Of a stretch of 64,000 bases of DNA, positions 1-8,741 are shown in pieces (the stretch's first letter is position 1; the number at the start of each line of letters is the position of its first letter). The translations under genes were made by a program, and so were the position numbers. Source of the stretch: Paucidesulfovibrio longus DSM 6739 (GTDB lineage: Bacteria; Desulfobacterota; Desulfovibrionia; Desulfovibrionales; Desulfovibrionaceae); NCBI RefSeq assembly GCF_000420485.1, contig NZ_ATVA01000012.1, forward strand, positions 62,001 to 126,000. The letters run 5' to 3'. The notes beneath the pieces were generated by a model that was given only the letters and a program-made list of their open reading frames with translations, made no database searches and was not told the DNA's origin.

Positions 1-81
1 GAGGGGAAGGTCGGTATCTTGTCTGCGTCCGGAGGCATAGAAGCCAATAATACAGTCCGAGTGACATTTTCAAAAAAATGA
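1..81 (+). CDS. 3' end of an unidentified gene, partial
   Basis: Frame 1 is open from the window edge and ends at a TGA at 79-81, leaving 26 residues that finish VRVTFSKK. The stop overlaps the start of the next gene in an ATGA junction at 78-81, the usual sign of translational coupling, so I read this as the tail of a real upstream gene in the same operon. The alternating hydrophobic/polar pattern suggests a terminal beta strand. The family cannot be told from this fragment. Confidence 0.55.
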   Translation, partial: EGKVGILSASGGIEANNTVRVTFSKK

Positions 82-1058
82 ACATGTTAAGTTTCTCTGA
101 GGAAGACATCCGGGAGATACTGCGAGAAAATATGGATTTTTCCGCAGTACAGGATGGAGACAAATTGATAGAAGGAGATAATTATAAACAGTTTCTATTG
201 AATGCTGATGTGCTAGATAGTTTTTTACTGCGTTCAAGGGATGTTCTTTCAGATTTTGATGATTGGAATGTCCATGTTAATTCCATGCCTATGGTTGATC
301 GTGTACAGGTTCTGGGGTTATTTTGTTTTTCTAATGACCCGAATGCTCTTACACAAAAAATTGACGATGGACGTTATTACTTCTGCATCAATAGTGGATT
401 GATGTATTTTGTCGAAGGCGTGTTTGAAATCTTTATGGGTGATTTGTATTTAGATTCTAGAAGTGAAGTGAACGAAGCTATTGTGCATGCAGGTATATTT
501 GCGAAATTTTATGAACACATCGAGACGGTGCTAAACGCACAGAGAAAGCGGCTTTTACGAATTGACAATTCAATGAAAAGTAGAAGCAAATTGTCTGCGG
601 CGAAAGCAATAATTTATGATTTTATGATTTGTCATGAGCTTGGACATATTGCACTTGGGCATTGTGAGAATACGTTGAAGATTTCTGGCGTCGGGGCGAG
701 TTGTAGCCTTATCGAACAGAGAGTGGCTTGCGAATTTGATGCTGACATCTACGCAGTATTGCAAATATTTAAAGATGTTATTGCCAGTAAAAGATTTGAA
801 CTGTTGTTTTTTATGCGCGCAGTGTTGAAAATATTCTTTTTCTCCTACGAAAGGCTATATGCTGCAAGCATGTCATATTCACAAACGGATATTGTTGCAT
901 TCCATCCTGAATGTGCAGAGCGGTTTGCTATAGTGGAAAAATTGCTGATTGGCCTCTATACTCTCATGTTTGGGGAGCACGAGATTGATTCTGATGTTGG
1001 CTTTTGGGCTAACGAGGAGCGGCTGTTTAAGAGTGTTTCGAAGCTCTGCAACGTATAA
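78..1058 (+). CDS. HExxH-motif putative zinc metallopeptidase, foreign-looking
   Basis: A 326-residue protein with HELGH at residues 186-190, followed about 30 residues later by an acidic EFDAD segment (219-223). HELGH...E/D is the arrangement of gluzincin-like zinc peptidases, including phage-type and ImmA/IrrE-like proteins, so H186 and H190 are likely zinc ligands, E187 the catalytic base and E219 or a nearby Asp the third ligand. No signal peptide is visible, so it probably acts in the cytoplasm. There is no good ribosome site; the ATG overlaps the stop of the upstream partial gene, implying coupled translation. Base composition is strikingly AT-rich beside everything to the right, which points to horizontal acquisition. 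The exact family is not recognised. A protease arm of a toxin, defence or mobile-element module is possible but unproven. Confidence 0.7.
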   Translation: MNMLSFSEEDIREILRENMDFSAVQDGDKLIEGDNYKQFLLNADVLDSFLLRSRDVLSDFDDWNVHVNSMPMVDRVQVLGLFCFSNDPNALTQKIDDGRYYFCINSGLMYFVEGVFEIFMGDLYLDSRSEVNEAIVHAGIFAKFYEHIETVLNAQRKRLLRIDNSMKSRSKLSAAKAIIYDFMICHELGHIALGHCENTLKISGVGASCSLIEQRVACEFDADIYAVLQIFKDVIASKRFELLFFMRAVLKIFFFSYERLYAASMSYSQTDIVAFHPECAERFAIVEKLLIGLYTLMFGEHEIDSDVGFWANEERLFKSVSKLCNV

Positions 1059-1097
1059 GCGAAACTGTTTCCGGGCCGCAATGCCGCACCGCGCATG

Positions 1098-1139
1098 AAA
1101 AAAGCCGCCCCTCCCCATTCGGAGCGGCGGCCTTTTCTT
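1098..1139 (-). terminator. Bidirectional stem-loop terminator
   Basis: Arms at 1104-1114 and 1121-1131 pair with one mismatch. An A-run precedes the stem (a U-run for the minus-strand gene at 1163-1642) and CCTTTTCTT follows on the plus strand. It sits between the convergent HExxH gene and the minus-strand gene, so it can serve both. Confidence 0.7.
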
Positions 1140-1162
1140 GCCATCGAGGGCGGGGGGGCCCG

Positions 1163-1642
1163 CTAAACCAGGTAATCCCCCCGGTTGAACTTGAACTGCT
1201 CGGTTCGCGTGAGCACATCGAGTTCGTTGACGATGCTTTGCAGTCCCGGCTGGTTCTTGGCGACGTCCTTGAGTCCGTCCACCTGTCCCTGCATGTCCTG
1301 GAGCGCGGCGTGGGCCTCGCGCAGCCCGCTGCCGTCCGGAGCCACTCCGCGCAGCTTGGCCGCGTAGTCCTCGACCCGGTCGAGCACGTCGTCCACCTTG
1401 GCGGCGGCCTGCTCGGTGTCCACGGACTGAACCTGCTGCACGGCCTGGACGTTCAGGAGCGGATTGACGCCCGCAAGCGGGGCGAGGGACATGACCCCGG
1501 AAGCCGAAGAGGCTTCCCCGGTCTTGGCCACCTCCTGTCCGAGCACGTCGCCGAACGCCTTGGTGGTCTGCTTGGCCTTGTCCGCCTGCTGCTGTTGCTG
1601 CGATTGGCGGACGCCCTCGATCTGATCAGGATGGATCTTCAT
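1163..1642 (-). CDS. Hypothetical protein with Gln-rich N terminus
   Basis: A 159-residue soluble protein starting MKIHPDQIEGV. I chose this ATG (1640-1642) because AGGAG lies about seven bases upstream; an in-frame ATG 17 codons earlier has no such site. The N terminus carries a run of glutamines, the middle is Ala/Gln/Val-rich and low complexity, and the C-terminal 70 residues are predicted mostly helical, ending FKFNRGDYLV. No catalytic motif, signal peptide or membrane segment is visible. The layout (disordered start, helical end) resembles small flagellar-associated proteins, but I cannot assign a family. It is single-gene, divergent from uspA. Confidence 0.75.
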   Translation of the reverse strand: MKIHPDQIEGVRQSQQQQQADKAKQTTKAFGDVLGQEVAKTGEASSASGVMSLAPLAGVNPLLNVQAVQQVQSVDTEQAAAKVDDVLDRVEDYAAKLRGVAPDGSGLREAHAALQDMQGQVDGLKDVAKNQPGLQSIVNELDVLTRTEQFKFNRGDYLV

Positions 1643-1945
1643 TCTCGTACTCCTATCCTGGGGTTTGCTCACAATCTGCAAGGAGTTTGCCAAGATGTTA
1701 ATTTATGTTAACACACTGTTCTCGTTGCATATTGCTGAAAAGGCAGCGGCATTTTTTGCCGCCTGCGCGCCCCAGGCGTTATCGAAGAATACGCCATCGT
1801 GCCGCAGGGCGCAAATGGTGCGGCGTCGGCGGCGGTCCGGGCAGCGTCCCGCCGAATTTGACGGCGGAAAATCATGGCCGTCCGGTTTGGGTTGTGGTAC
1901 GAATAAAAATAAGCATTGGAACATGTTGCATCTAGGAGGAAAGCC
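1643..1945. other. Intergenic region between divergent genes, with inverted repeats
   Basis: This stretch must hold promoters for the minus-strand 1163-1642 gene and for uspA. It contains an 18-bp inverted repeat, TGTTAA-N6-TTAACA, at 1696-1713, and a GC-rich hairpin near 1743-1763. The repeat resembles Rex-type operators (TTGTTAA-N4-TTAACAA), but its spacer is two bases too long, so I do not call it Rex. No small gene with a convincing ribosome site is visible. Confidence 0.4.
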
Positions 1946-2398
1946 ATGCCCGATATCAAGAAGATTCTCTGTGCGGTGGATTTTTCCGAGCACAGCGGCA
2001 ATGTGGCCGCCTATGCCCGCACCCTGGCCGAGGCCTTTGATGCGGACATCGTCTGCATCTACGTGGCTCCGAGCCTGAGCCAGTACGTGGGATTCAAGGT
2101 TCCCGCCAGCTCCATCGACGAGTTCGTGGGCGAGATCGTTTCCGGGGCCGAATCCACCATGGAGGAATTCCTCGGCAAGCACTTCTCCGGGCTGAACGCC
2201 GCGGGCAAGGTCGCCACGGGCTACGCCGCCGAAGAGGTGCTGCAGTACGCCCTGGAGGAGAAGGTGGACATGATCGTCATGGGCACCCACGGCCGCAAGG
2301 GCATCGACCGCATTCTTTTCGGCTCGGTGGCCGAGAAGGTCGTCAAGTCCGCCAAGTGCCCGGTGGTCACGGTCCGGCCCAGCCTGGCCGTTGCCTAG
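1946..2398 (+). CDS. Universal stress protein, UspA family
   Basis: A 150-residue single-domain Usp. The start at 1946 has a TAGGAGGA ribosome site five bases upstream. The N terminus MPDIKKILCAVDFSEHS is the classical first strand with its Asp, and the C-terminal half carries MGTHGRKGIDRILFGSVAEKV, matching the G-2x-G-9x-G(S/T) nucleotide-binding motif, so it probably binds ATP. Usp proteins are cytoplasmic dimers tied to survival under stress or stasis; the specific client here is unknown. It stands alone, with a perfect terminator following. Confidence 0.92.
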   Translation: MPDIKKILCAVDFSEHSGNVAAYARTLAEAFDADIVCIYVAPSLSQYVGFKVPASSIDEFVGEIVSGAESTMEEFLGKHFSGLNAAGKVATGYAAEEVLQYALEEKVDMIVMGTHGRKGIDRILFGSVAEKVVKSAKCPVVTVRPSLAVA

Positions 2399-2457
2399 CG
2401 GCTCCGGCGCGCCTCCGGACAGGGCGGCTTTACGCTGCGCCTGAAAGATTATATGAG

Positions 2458-2486
2458 ATACGGCCCGATCAGGGCCGTATTTTTTT
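2458..2486 (+). terminator. Rho-independent terminator of uspA
   Basis: A perfect nine-base-pair stem (2458-2466 with 2472-2480) with loop GATCA, followed by a run of seven T (2480-2486), immediately after the UspA gene. Confidence 0.9.
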
Positions 2487-2502
2487 ATGGGGAGGACGGA
2501 GC

Positions 2503-3594
2503 ATGAAAGAGCGCGTGCGCAGGCAGATCCTGGATTTCAAGCCGTATGCGCCGGGGCTGACCCTGGAGGACATCCGGGAGAAGTACGGCGTGGAACAGGT
2601 CATCAAGCTGGCCAGCAACGAAAACCCACTCGGGGTTTCGCCCGTGGTGCAGAAAATCCTGGGCCGCAAGGCGGCCGAGGCTTTCCGCTACCCGCAGAAC
2701 CATTCCCCGCGCCTTTGCGCGGCCCTGGGCGGGCTGCTGGGCGTGGACCCGGAAATGGTCGTGGTCGGCAACGGCTCGGACGAGATCATCGACATGCTCT
2801 TCCGCGTGGTGGCCGAGCCTGGGCGCGACAGCGTGCTCTGCTACGAGCACTGCTTCAGCATGTACCGCATGTGCGCCAAGCTCTGCGGCGTGGACTACCG
2901 CGAGGCGCCGCGCGCGCCGGGACTGAACCTGCCCCTGGACGCCCTGGCCGAGGCCGCCGACGAGAACACCGCCCTGGTCATCGTGACCAGCCCGGACAAT
3001 CCCACGGGCCTGGCCGCCACGGCCGACGAGCTGGAAAAGCTGGCCCGCGCCCTGCCGGACGGAACCCTGCTCGTGGTGGACGGAGCCTACGCGGAATTCG
3101 CCCGACCCGCCGAGGAATACGAGCTGGCCGGGCGGCTGGCCGACCTGGAAAACGTGGTCCTGCTGCGGACCTTCTCCAAGGCTTACGGCCTGGCCGGGCT
3201 GCGCCTGGGCTACGGGGTCATGCCGACCTGGCTGGCCTCCTACCTCCGCCGCGCGCGCATTCCGTTCACGGTCAATCTGCCAGCCGAGGCCGCCGGGCTG
3301 GCCGCGCTGGAGGACACGGTCTTCCTGAACGAAACCCTGCGCGTGGTCTTCGAGGGGCGGGACTACCTCGCCGGAGAGCTTGCGGCCCTGGGCTGCGAGG
3401 TCACGCCTTCCCAGTCCAACTTCTTGATGTTCAAGCCGCCGTGCGACGCGAACGAGCTCTTCGAGGGGCTCTTGCGGCGCGGCATCATCGTCCGGCCCCT
3501 GAAGAGCTTCGGCCTGCCGGAGCGCATCCGCGTGAACGTGGGCACGGACAGGGAAAATAAGGCATTCGTTGCCGCGCTGAAGGAGCTGCTGTAA
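2503..3594 (+). CDS. hisC: Histidinol-phosphate aminotransferase
   Basis: A 363-residue fold-type I PLP aminotransferase. It converts imidazole-acetol phosphate and glutamate to histidinol phosphate in histidine synthesis. The start follows GGGGAGGA by six bases. Visible family marks are KLASNENPLG near the N terminus, GNGSDEIID, SPDNPTG, and TFSKAYGLAGLRLGYG, whose lysine (about residue 226) should bind PLP, plus a C-terminal RINVGT-like arginine segment (RIRVNVGT). Its stop overlaps the cmk start by one base, so the two are co-translated. HisC enzymes often also use aromatic substrates; that cannot be excluded. Confidence 0.93.
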   Translation: MKERVRRQILDFKPYAPGLTLEDIREKYGVEQVIKLASNENPLGVSPVVQKILGRKAAEAFRYPQNHSPRLCAALGGLLGVDPEMVVVGNGSDEIIDMLFRVVAEPGRDSVLCYEHCFSMYRMCAKLCGVDYREAPRAPGLNLPLDALAEAADENTALVIVTSPDNPTGLAATADELEKLARALPDGTLLVVDGAYAEFARPAEEYELAGRLADLENVVLLRTFSKAYGLAGLRLGYGVMPTWLASYLRRARIPFTVNLPAEAAGLAALEDTVFLNETLRVVFEGRDYLAGELAALGCEVTPSQSNFLMFKPPCDANELFEGLLRRGIIVRPLKSFGLPERIRVNVGTDRENKAFVAALKELL

Positions 3595-4265
3595 TGGAGC
3601 GCATCGTCGTCACCCTGGACGGGCCTGCGGGCGTGGGCAAGTCCAGCATGGCCAGGGAACTCTCCGAAGCCCTGGCCATTCCCTACCTGGACACCGGGGC
3701 CATGTTCCGGGCCGTGGCCTGGAAGCTGGGCGAAGGCTCCTGGGACTGGGACGAGGAGCGGCTGCGCGCGGCCCTCAAGGACGTTTCCTTCGAGCTGCAC
3801 GGCTCCGGCGGCTCGTCCGGCCTGAGCCTGAACGGAGCGCTGATCGGCGACGAGATCCGTTCCGAGCGGGTTGGCATGTGGGCCTCCAACGTGGCCCGGC
3901 TCCCGGTGGTCCGCGAGTACATGAAGGCGGCGCAGCGCGCCATCGGAGAGCGCTCCTCCCTGGTGGCCGAAGGGCGCGACATGGGCAGCGTGGTCTTTCC
4001 GCGGGCCACGGTGAAGTTCTTTCTCGACGCGGACGTGCGCGAGCGCGCCCGCAGGCGCTACGAGCAGCTGCGGGAAATGAACGAGCCCGCGGACATGGAC
4101 GATCTGGCCGAGAGCATCCGCGCGCGCGACGAGCAGGACCGCAACCGGGCCGTGGCCCCGCTGCGCCCGGCCGAGGACGCCGTGCTCGTGGACACCACGC
4201 ACATCAATAAAGAGCAGGTCGCGGCCCTGCTGCTCAGCGCGGTGCGGGAGCGCGTCGGCGGGTAG
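3594..4265 (+). CDS. cmk: Cytidylate kinase
   Basis: A 223-residue P-loop kinase that phosphorylates CMP and dCMP with ATP. The N terminus has GPAGVGKSS (Walker A, residues 9-17). YLDTGAMFRAVA is the conserved (d)CMP-binding segment, and AEGRDMGSVVFPRA and RDEQDRNRAVAPLRPAEDA are the family's GRD and DxxR motifs. Length is typical of the Cmk family. It starts in a TAATG overlap with hisC, an order also common in Deltaproteobacteria. No separate terminator is evident before the next gene. Confidence 0.95.
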   Translation: MERIVVTLDGPAGVGKSSMARELSEALAIPYLDTGAMFRAVAWKLGEGSWDWDEERLRAALKDVSFELHGSGGSSGLSLNGALIGDEIRSERVGMWASNVARLPVVREYMKAAQRAIGERSSLVAEGRDMGSVVFPRATVKFFLDADVRERARRRYEQLREMNEPADMDDLAESIRARDEQDRNRAVAPLRPAEDAVLVDTTHINKEQVAALLLSAVRERVGG

Positions 4266-4346
4266 CCTCACCTCTCCCGGCTTCAAGGAGCTGCCGCCAC
4301 CGCAGGCGCAATTCCCAAAATCCGTCCGATGTGCTATGCGCAACGG

Positions 4347-5648
4347 ATGGACACTGCATCATTTCTTCTTTCCTGGCATGAGGCCGCGCTCACCTCGCTG
4401 AGCTTTTTCTGGAAGGCGCTCTGGGCCTTCGTCTTCGGCTACGTCGTCAGCAGCTGCATTCAGGTCTTCGTGACGCGCGAGCGCATGCGCCGGGTCATGG
4501 GCGAGGACGACGCCTCCAGCGTGGCCCTCGCGACCCTGTTCGGCTTTCTTTCCAGCTCGTGCAGCTTCGCGGCCCTGGCCACGACCAAGTCGCTGTTCCG
4601 CAAGGGCGCGGGCTTCGTCTCCTCCCTGGCTTTCTTGCTGGCCTCCACGAATCTGGTCATCGAGCTCGGCTTCGTCATCGCCGTGTTCCTCTCCTGGCAG
4701 TTCGTGCTCGGAGAGTATCTCGGCGGGCTGCTCCTGATCCTCTTCATGTGGCTCTTCGTGCGGCTTTTCGCGCCCTGGGGACTGGTGCGCGAGGTGCGCG
4801 AACGCCTGGGCGGCGGCCAGGGGGCGGGCGGCTCCGGCCATGCCGCAGCGCACGGCGATTCCGGCCGGGAAGGGCACTCCGGAGAGGAGCACGGCCCGCC
4901 GCCGCGCCCGGGCGTGTTCAGCCGGGCGGGCTGGCAGCGCGTGGCCCGGACCTATTTCATGGAATGGGGCATGGTCTGGAAGGACGTGACCATCGGCTTC
5001 ACCGCGGCGGGGATCATCGCGGTCTTCGTTCCCGCGAGCTTTTTCCAGGCCCTGTTCCTCTCCGGCGAGAGCGGTTCGCTCTGGGCGCCGATCCAGAACG
5101 TGCTGGTGGGACCGGTGGCCGCGTTCTTCACCTTCATCGGCTCCATGGGCAACATCCCCCTGGCCGCGGTGCTCTACGGTTCGGGCGTGTCCTTTGCCGG
5201 GGTCATGGCCTTCATCTTCAGCGATCTCGTGGTCTTTCCCGTCATCCGCATCCATGCGCGCTATTACGGCTGGCGCATGGCCCTGCTCATCGCCGCCATC
5301 TTCCTGGCGGCCCTGGCCTGTTCGGCCCTGGTGCTGCACTGGACCTTCGGCGCGGCGGGGCTGCTGCCGCCTTCGGGCGTGGCCGTGGCCGCGTCCCGCG
5401 CGGATGCGGCGCGGTTCCCGCTGGACTACGGGTTCGTGCTCAACCTGGTGTTCCTGGCTGTCAGCATGGGGCTGGCCTGGCTGGCGCGGCAGAACGCGGC
5501 CGGGCATGACCACGGCGGGCACGGCGGGCACGCGGGTCATGAACACGGCGGCCAAAAGGGCGAAGCCATGGAGCGGGCGCTTCTTGTCGCTGCGCTGCTT
5601 GCGTACGGCTGGCTCGCGGGCGGATTGCTCGCGGGGTTGGCGGCCTAA
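4347..5648 (+). CDS. ArsP/DUF318-family permease with His-rich loops
   Basis: A 433-residue membrane protein with about eight hydrophobic segments in two homologous halves. Each half has the family's proline/serine-rich core helix: FGFLSSSCSFAALATTKSLF in the first, GSMGNIPLAAVLYGSG in the second. This is the DUF318 permease (PF03773) layout, the family of ArsP, an exporter of trivalent organoarsenicals. Between the halves lies a hydrophilic loop rich in His, Glu and Gly, and a second His cluster (HDHGGHGGHAGHEHGG) precedes the last helix; both look able to bind metals. The ribosome site is weak, and a start six codons earlier (4329) is possible. Substrate is unknown; a metal or metalloid exporter is likely. 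Confidence 0.8.
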   Translation: MDTASFLLSWHEAALTSLSFFWKALWAFVFGYVVSSCIQVFVTRERMRRVMGEDDASSVALATLFGFLSSSCSFAALATTKSLFRKGAGFVSSLAFLLASTNLVIELGFVIAVFLSWQFVLGEYLGGLLLILFMWLFVRLFAPWGLVREVRERLGGGQGAGGSGHAAAHGDSGREGHSGEEHGPPPRPGVFSRAGWQRVARTYFMEWGMVWKDVTIGFTAAGIIAVFVPASFFQALFLSGESGSLWAPIQNVLVGPVAAFFTFIGSMGNIPLAAVLYGSGVSFAGVMAFIFSDLVVFPVIRIHARYYGWRMALLIAAIFLAALACSALVLHWTFGAAGLLPPSGVAVAASRADAARFPLDYGFVLNLVFLAVSMGLAWLARQNAAGHDHGGHGGHAGHEHGGQKGEAMERALLVAALLAYGWLAGGLLAGLAA

Positions 5649-5699
5649 GGGCGAAGCCGGGCAGGGTGCCGCCTTGCGCGCGGCCCGGCCCGAGGCGAA

Positions 5700-6368
5700 T
5701 CAGCCCTGCGGGCGTTGCGCCAGCACGGTCACGCCGTGGGCGCTGTTGCCGTTCATGGTCGTGAAGGTCTGCTCGTCCCAGGAGAGAATTTCGAACCCGC
5801 CCAGCAGGGCGCGCAGGCGCTCGGGCGCGTAGTGGCGCATGACGCCGCCGCCCGGAATCTCGAACACGCCGAAGGTGCCGAATCTCGGCTCGAAGCGGGC
5901 GTAGCGCTCCTGGTTGCGCGCGTCCGGCGCGAGCAGGAAGTCGTTGACCAGGAGCAGCCCGCCCGGCCGCAGCACGCGCCGCAGCTCGGCCAGCAGCGCG
6001 TCCTGGTCCGCATCGCGGCGGATGCAGGTCAGCACGGCCAGGAGCAGGACAGCGTCCGTGCCCGCGTCCGGCAGGGGCAGTCCCTCCGGGCCGCAGGCCG
6101 CGAAGCGCAGGTCCGGCCAGAGCGCGCGCCCCCGCGCGAGCATGCGTTCCGAAAAATCCATGCCCAGCAGATTGGTGAAGCCCGCGTCCGCGAGCTGGCG
6201 CATGGCGCGGCCATAGCCGCAGCCGTAGTCCAGGATGCGCGCCTGCGGGGCGAGGCGGGCCCGCAGCTCGTCCAGGGGCAGGGGCGTGGTGAAGCTCTTC
6301 TCCTGCGCGACCTTGTCCCAGTATGCGCGCGGCTCCATTGGTTCCGCAGGCGCGGCGCCGTTCTTCAT
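5700..6368 (-). CDS. Class I SAM-dependent methyltransferase
   Basis: A 222-residue Rossmann methyltransferase. Motif I is ILDYGCGYGRAM (about residues 45-56), followed by LLGMDFSERML (motif II region) and ELRRVLRPGGLLLVNDF (post-motif region). The substrate is unknown. Its ATG overlaps the stop of the upstream Do-like protease by four bases (6365-6368), so it is translated with the stress-protease operon. C-terminal half is variable in this superfamily and gives no further clue. Confidence 0.85.
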   Translation of the reverse strand: MKNGAAPAEPMEPRAYWDKVAQEKSFTTPLPLDELRARLAPQARILDYGCGYGRAMRQLADAGFTNLLGMDFSERMLARGRALWPDLRFAACGPEGLPLPDAGTDAVLLLAVLTCIRRDADQDALLAELRRVLRPGGLLLVNDFLLAPDARNQERYARFEPRFGTFGVFEIPGGGVMRHYAPERLRALLGGFEILSWDEQTFTTMNGNSAHGVTVLAQRPQG

Positions 6369-7735
6369 GGTTGCAGGCTCATCTTTACATAGTAGAGGCC
6401 GTTGCCGCGCTGCACGCGCATCAGCAGGGTGTGCTGGAGGCGGTAGTGCAGGAAGGCCGTGCCGAAGTCGCGCGGCTCGCGCACGAGCACGTTGCCCACG
6501 CGGTGGATGATGTCCCCTGCCTGGAGTCCCAGCCGCGCGGCCGGGCTGTCCGGCAGCACGAGCTTGACCAGCGCGCCGCCGCGCGGTCCGGCGGGTTGCG
6601 GCGCGATCTGGATGCCCCAGAGCCGTTCGGAAAGCTCCAGCACCTGGGCCAGCTCCAGGGCCTGGGGCCTGATCTGCACGGAAAGCTCGCTGCCCTTGCG
6701 CAGCAGGGTCAGGCGCAGGGACTCGTTGCGGGTATGGTTGCGCAGCAGGTCCAGGTAGGTGCGCCGGTCCGACACGGGGGTGTTGTTCATGCGCAGGAGC
6801 ACGTCTCCGGGCCGGATGCCCTCGGCCTCCGCCGGAGTGCCCCGGTAGACCTCGGTCACGAGCAGTCCTTCCGGGGTCTTCAGGTTCAGGGCGCTGGCGG
6901 TCTGCGGATCGAGATCCGTTCCGTAGATGCCGAGCCAGATGGGCGCGACGTAGCCCGTGAGCAGCAATTCGTCCACCACGCGCCGGGCCTTGTTGATGGG
7001 AATGGCGAAGCCGATGCCTTCGCCCTTGGCCAGGATGGCGGTGTTCAGGCCGATGAGCTGGCCGAGGATGTTCAGCAGCGGACCGCCGGAGTTGCCGGGA
7101 TTGATGGCCGCGTCCGTCTGGATGAAGTCCGTGAAGGTTCCGGCCTCGCTCCGCAGCGAGCGGTTCAGGGCCGAGACCACGCCCGTGGTCACGGTATGGG
7201 CGTAGCCGAAGGGGTTGCCGATGGCGATGACGGGCTCGCCGATGAGGATGTCCGAGGAGTCGCCCATCTGGATCTGGGGCAGGTCGTGGGCGTTCTGGAG
7301 CTTGAGCACGGCCAGGTCGAAGTCCGGGTCGGCTCCGACCAGCTCTGCCTTGAATTCCCGCCCGTCCAGCAGCCGCACCTCGATGTCCGAGGCGTTGTCG
7401 ATGACGTGGGCGTTGGTCAGGACCAGGGCCTTGGTCCCGTCGATGATCACGCCGGAGCCCATGCTGCCGCCGGTGCGGGGCGGCTCGAGCATGAAGCCCA
7501 GGCGGACCTGGCCCCGGACCTGCCGGGTGGCCGTGATGTTCACGACGGCCGGGGCCGCCTCTTCCACCGCGCGGACCACCGGGGTGCGGCGCGGGTCGGC
7601 GTCCTGCGCGGCCTGCGCGGCTGGCGCGGTCTGGGCCAGGGCCTGGCCGAAGAGGAGCAGCAGCGCGGCCAGGGCAAGGCCGGTTCCCCTGGCAAGGCCG
7701 GGGAAGAACGGAAAAAGGCGAAGACGACGGGTCAT
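6365..7735 (-). CDS. Do/HtrA-like periplasmic serine protease
   Basis: A 456-residue S1C protease and probable envelope quality-control enzyme. An N-terminal signal peptide (hydrophobic residues 18-34, ALAQ-type cleavage) sends it to the periplasm. The catalytic triad is visible as H110 (TNAHVID), D140 (DFDLAVLKL) and S216 (INPGNSGGP). Two PDZ domains follow, around residues 260-350 and 365-455. The start is the ATG at 7733-7735, preceded by GGAG at five bases; the GTG two codons upstream overlaps that site and is unlikely. It sits between htpX (40 bases upstream) and a methyltransferase (four-base overlap), forming an envelope-stress operon. Confidence 0.93.
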   Translation of the reverse strand: MTRRLRLFPFFPGLARGTGLALAALLLLFGQALAQTAPAAQAAQDADPRRTPVVRAVEEAAPAVVNITATRQVRGQVRLGFMLEPPRTGGSMGSGVIIDGTKALVLTNAHVIDNASDIEVRLLDGREFKAELVGADPDFDLAVLKLQNAHDLPQIQMGDSSDILIGEPVIAIGNPFGYAHTVTTGVVSALNRSLRSEAGTFTDFIQTDAAINPGNSGGPLLNILGQLIGLNTAILAKGEGIGFAIPINKARRVVDELLLTGYVAPIWLGIYGTDLDPQTASALNLKTPEGLLVTEVYRGTPAEAEGIRPGDVLLRMNNTPVSDRRTYLDLLRNHTRNESLRLTLLRKGSELSVQIRPQALELAQVLELSERLWGIQIAPQPAGPRGGALVKLVLPDSPAARLGLQAGDIIHRVGNVLVREPRDFGTAFLHYRLQHTLLMRVQRGNGLYYVKMSLQP

Positions 7736-7775
7736 GGGCACTCCGGTATTCTTTGGGTCGGTGTTCGGGGCGAGG

Positions 7776-8627
7776 CTACAACCCCGCGGCGATTTCCTTG
7801 AGCCGGGCGATGCGCTCCTCCACGGGGGGGTGGGTGCTGAAGAGCCCGGACAGGCCGCGGCCGGAAAGCGGGTTGACGATGAACATGTTCTCCGTGGCCG
7901 GGTTGCCCTGGAGGGGCGTCTGCTCGGCTCCGCGCTGGAGCTTGGCCAGGGCCGAGGCCAGGGACAGGGGCTGGCCGGAGATGCGCGCTCCCGTGGCGTC
8001 GGCCAGGAATTCGCGCGAGCGGGAAATGGCCATCTGGATGAGCATGGCCGCGATGGGCGCGAGGATGGAGAGCAGCAGCGCGCCGATGGGGTTGCTGTTG
8101 CCGTTGTCGTCGCGCATGCCCCCGCCGAAGAACGCGGCGAAGCGCATCATGTTGGCCACAAACATGATGGCCGTCGCCAGCACGGCGGCCACGGACTGGA
8201 TCAGGATGTCGCGATTGGCCACGTGGCCGAGTTCGTGGGCCAGCACTCCGCGCAGTTCGTCGGTCTTGAGAATGCGCAGTATGCCGCTGGTCACGGCCAC
8301 CACGGCGTGTTCCGGGTCGCGGCCCGTGGCGAAGGCGTTGGGCGCCTCCTGGGGGATCAGGGCCACGCGGGGCTTGGGAATGCCCGCGTTCCGGGCCAGA
8401 TCCTCGACGATGGCGTGCAGTTCCGGGGCCTCGTGCGGCTCCAGCATCTGCGCCTTGTACATGCGCAGGACGATCTTGTCCGAGTACCAGTAGCTGAAGA
8501 AATTCATGCCCAGGGCCAGGACCAGCGCGAAGACCAGGCCCACGCGCCCGCCCATGGCCGCGCCCAGGAAGAGGATGATGGCGGAGAGGGCCGCCAGGAG
8601 AATGAGGGTTTTGATCTGGCTGCTCAT
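7776..8627 (-). CDS. htpX: HtpX-like membrane zinc metalloprotease
   Basis: A 283-residue M48 protease of the inner membrane that degrades misfolded membrane proteins in concert with FtsH in other bacteria. Two hydrophobic segments occupy residues 7-25 and 29-48, the catalytic HELGH is at 131-135, and a further hydrophobic pair (about 145-190) precedes the conserved SREFLADATGA, which supplies the third zinc ligand. AAAGGA stands seven bases before the ATG. It is the first gene of an operon with the Do-like protease. Confidence 0.94.
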   Translation of the reverse strand: MSSQIKTLILLAALSAIILFLGAAMGGRVGLVFALVLALGMNFFSYWYSDKIVLRMYKAQMLEPHEAPELHAIVEDLARNAGIPKPRVALIPQEAPNAFATGRDPEHAVVAVTSGILRILKTDELRGVLAHELGHVANRDILIQSVAAVLATAIMFVANMMRFAAFFGGGMRDDNGNSNPIGALLLSILAPIAAMLIQMAISRSREFLADATGARISGQPLSLASALAKLQRGAEQTPLQGNPATENMFIVNPLSGRGLSGLFSTHPPVEERIARLKEIAAGL

Positions 8628-8741
8628 GCGGGTTCCTTTGGAACGTCTCCTGTTGCCTCCGCAGCGCCCGGAGCGCCGGCGGAGAAGGGGGAGGGGAAGC
8701 AGGCAGAAGATAGCGACTCCGCTCCCGGAGTCAAGAGCGGC

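Noticed and set aside
1696-1713. Possible Rex operator
   Set aside because: The arms are right in sequence, but the spacer is six bases rather than four.
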